Below are positions 63,519 to 64,000 of a stretch of 64,000 nucleotides of DNA, piece after piece. Numbering within the stretch: the stretch's first letter is position 1; each line of letters opens with the position of its first letter. The stretch comes from CBDIHP01 sp965279195. Lineage in GTDB: Bacteria > Planctomycetota > Planctomycetia > Isosphaerales > Isosphaeraceae. Made by a program: the position numbers and the translations under genes. Location of the stretch: assembly GCA_965279195.1 (NCBI GenBank), contig CBDIHP010000036.1, forward strand, positions 167,035 through 231,034. The letters run 5' to 3'. The notes beneath the pieces are model-generated. The model ran no database searches. It was not told where the DNA came from and was given only the letters and a program-made list of their open reading frames with translations.

Positions 63519-64000
63519 TCACACGACCCGCGACAGGACCATCGCCTCCGCCTCCTCGGCCGAGGCGCAGGGGAGCAATTCCCAGCGCTCGGCGTGCTCG
63601 ACGGAGGCGTTGGGTTGGAGGGTGACCAGGGGGCCGATGGATTCGAGTTCGAGCATGTCTTCGTTCGTGAAGGTCTCGAAGTTGCAGCCCCAGTCGGGAT
63701 AGGTCGGCGCCCTCCTTGTACCCGAACCGCTTCAGGAACAGCACGCCGTCCAGGTGGTAGCCGACGATGCCTAGGCGGTGGGCGAGGCCGAGCTTGGTGG
63801 GGCCCCGGTCGGGGTGCTGGGCGAGCGTGATGGCCCGGGAGCCGAAGCCCCAGCGCGGGTCGGCCATGTCGAGGAAGGGCCAGCCGACCATGAGCTGATT
63901 CGGGGCGAAGTCGGCGGCCGAGCGGGCGTTGCGGGGGTGGCCCGGGTGGGGACGCTTCTCGGGCAAGGGGATGATCCCCAGGCCGCCGGCGGCCATGGCC
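63519..64000 (-). CDS. Truncated, frameshifted gene at the right edge (galactose mutarotase-like?)
   Basis: Read from the right edge, the minus strand gives LGIIPLPEKRPHPGHPRNAR, MVGWPFLDMADPRWGFGSRA and so on in one frame, then, after about 63705, YPDWGCNFETFTNEDMLELE and ESIGPLVTLQPNASVEHAER in a frame one base over, ending at TGA 63519. Removing one base near 63705 restores one reading frame. The C-terminal TNxDMLELExxGPL...VEHxExW phrase resembles a conserved region of galactose-mutarotase-like sugar-binding proteins (inference). The N-terminus lies outside the window. Confidence 0.55.

Overview
The window is about 64 kb of GC-rich bacterial chromosome. Gene content points to the Planctomycetota, probably an Isosphaeraceae-like lineage (inference, not a database match). 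Clues are a DUF1559 pseudopilin, a DUF1549/DUF1553 protein with c-type haem-like motifs, a PVC-type membrane-bound dehydrogenase with a C-terminal haem domain, a PEP-CTERM protein, LEPR-XLL-like N-termini on secreted proteins, a planctomycete-style Ser/Thr kinase, and many palindromic intergenic repeats. I see no rRNA, tRNA, CRISPR array or phage.

Region by region: (1) 1-5.2 kb: end of a large beta-helix adhesin (minus, runs off the window), an acyl-CoA desaturase and a TPR protein. (2) 5.2-15.6 kb: a repeat-rich accessory stretch with a RAYT-like HUH protein, a decayed second copy of its 5' end, several GCGTTGCCC-type arrays, an S41 peptidase, a multi-pass membrane protein and a TPR-bearing Ser/Thr kinase. 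(3) 15.6-33.2 kb: secreted and cell-surface catabolism: M19 dipeptidase, DUF1559 pseudopilin with a small lipoprotein, DUF1549/1553 protein, LRR protein, a sialidase-metallopeptidase fusion, an AhpD-like protein, a 1556-residue CehA-like/dehydrogenase/HEAT/haem fusion, a beta-helix protein and an alpha/beta hydrolase. (4) 33.4-43.9 kb: a two-gene minus-strand unit (choline/ethanolamine-kinase-like, phosphoethanolamine-methyltransferase-like) that could make phosphocholine; a small membrane protein; a MurE-like paralogue with altered motifs; a MATE transporter; a UvrA-family protein; a VOC protein; a MoxR ATPase and its upstream partner. (5) 44.3-53.2 kb: a giant TPR/alpha-2-macroglobulin gene broken by three single-base frameshifts but ending at a strong terminator, then a DUF2089 regulator and a small membrane protein. 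(6) 53.3-64 kb: a conserved hypothetical, a neutral-ceramidase-like enzyme, a two-lobed retropepsin-like secreted protein, a PEP-CTERM protein, an M3 oligopeptidase, an HU-like protein, a toxin-antitoxin pair and a truncated gene at the right edge.

The most unusual aspect is the density and variety of short palindromic repeat families. At least three occur as inverted doublets, one doublet lies on each side of the toxin-antitoxin pair, and one repeat block is shared between the intact RAYT gene and its relic. Reading frames were chosen by matching translations to known families and motifs. Many long open frames here are GC-driven shadows and were left out.
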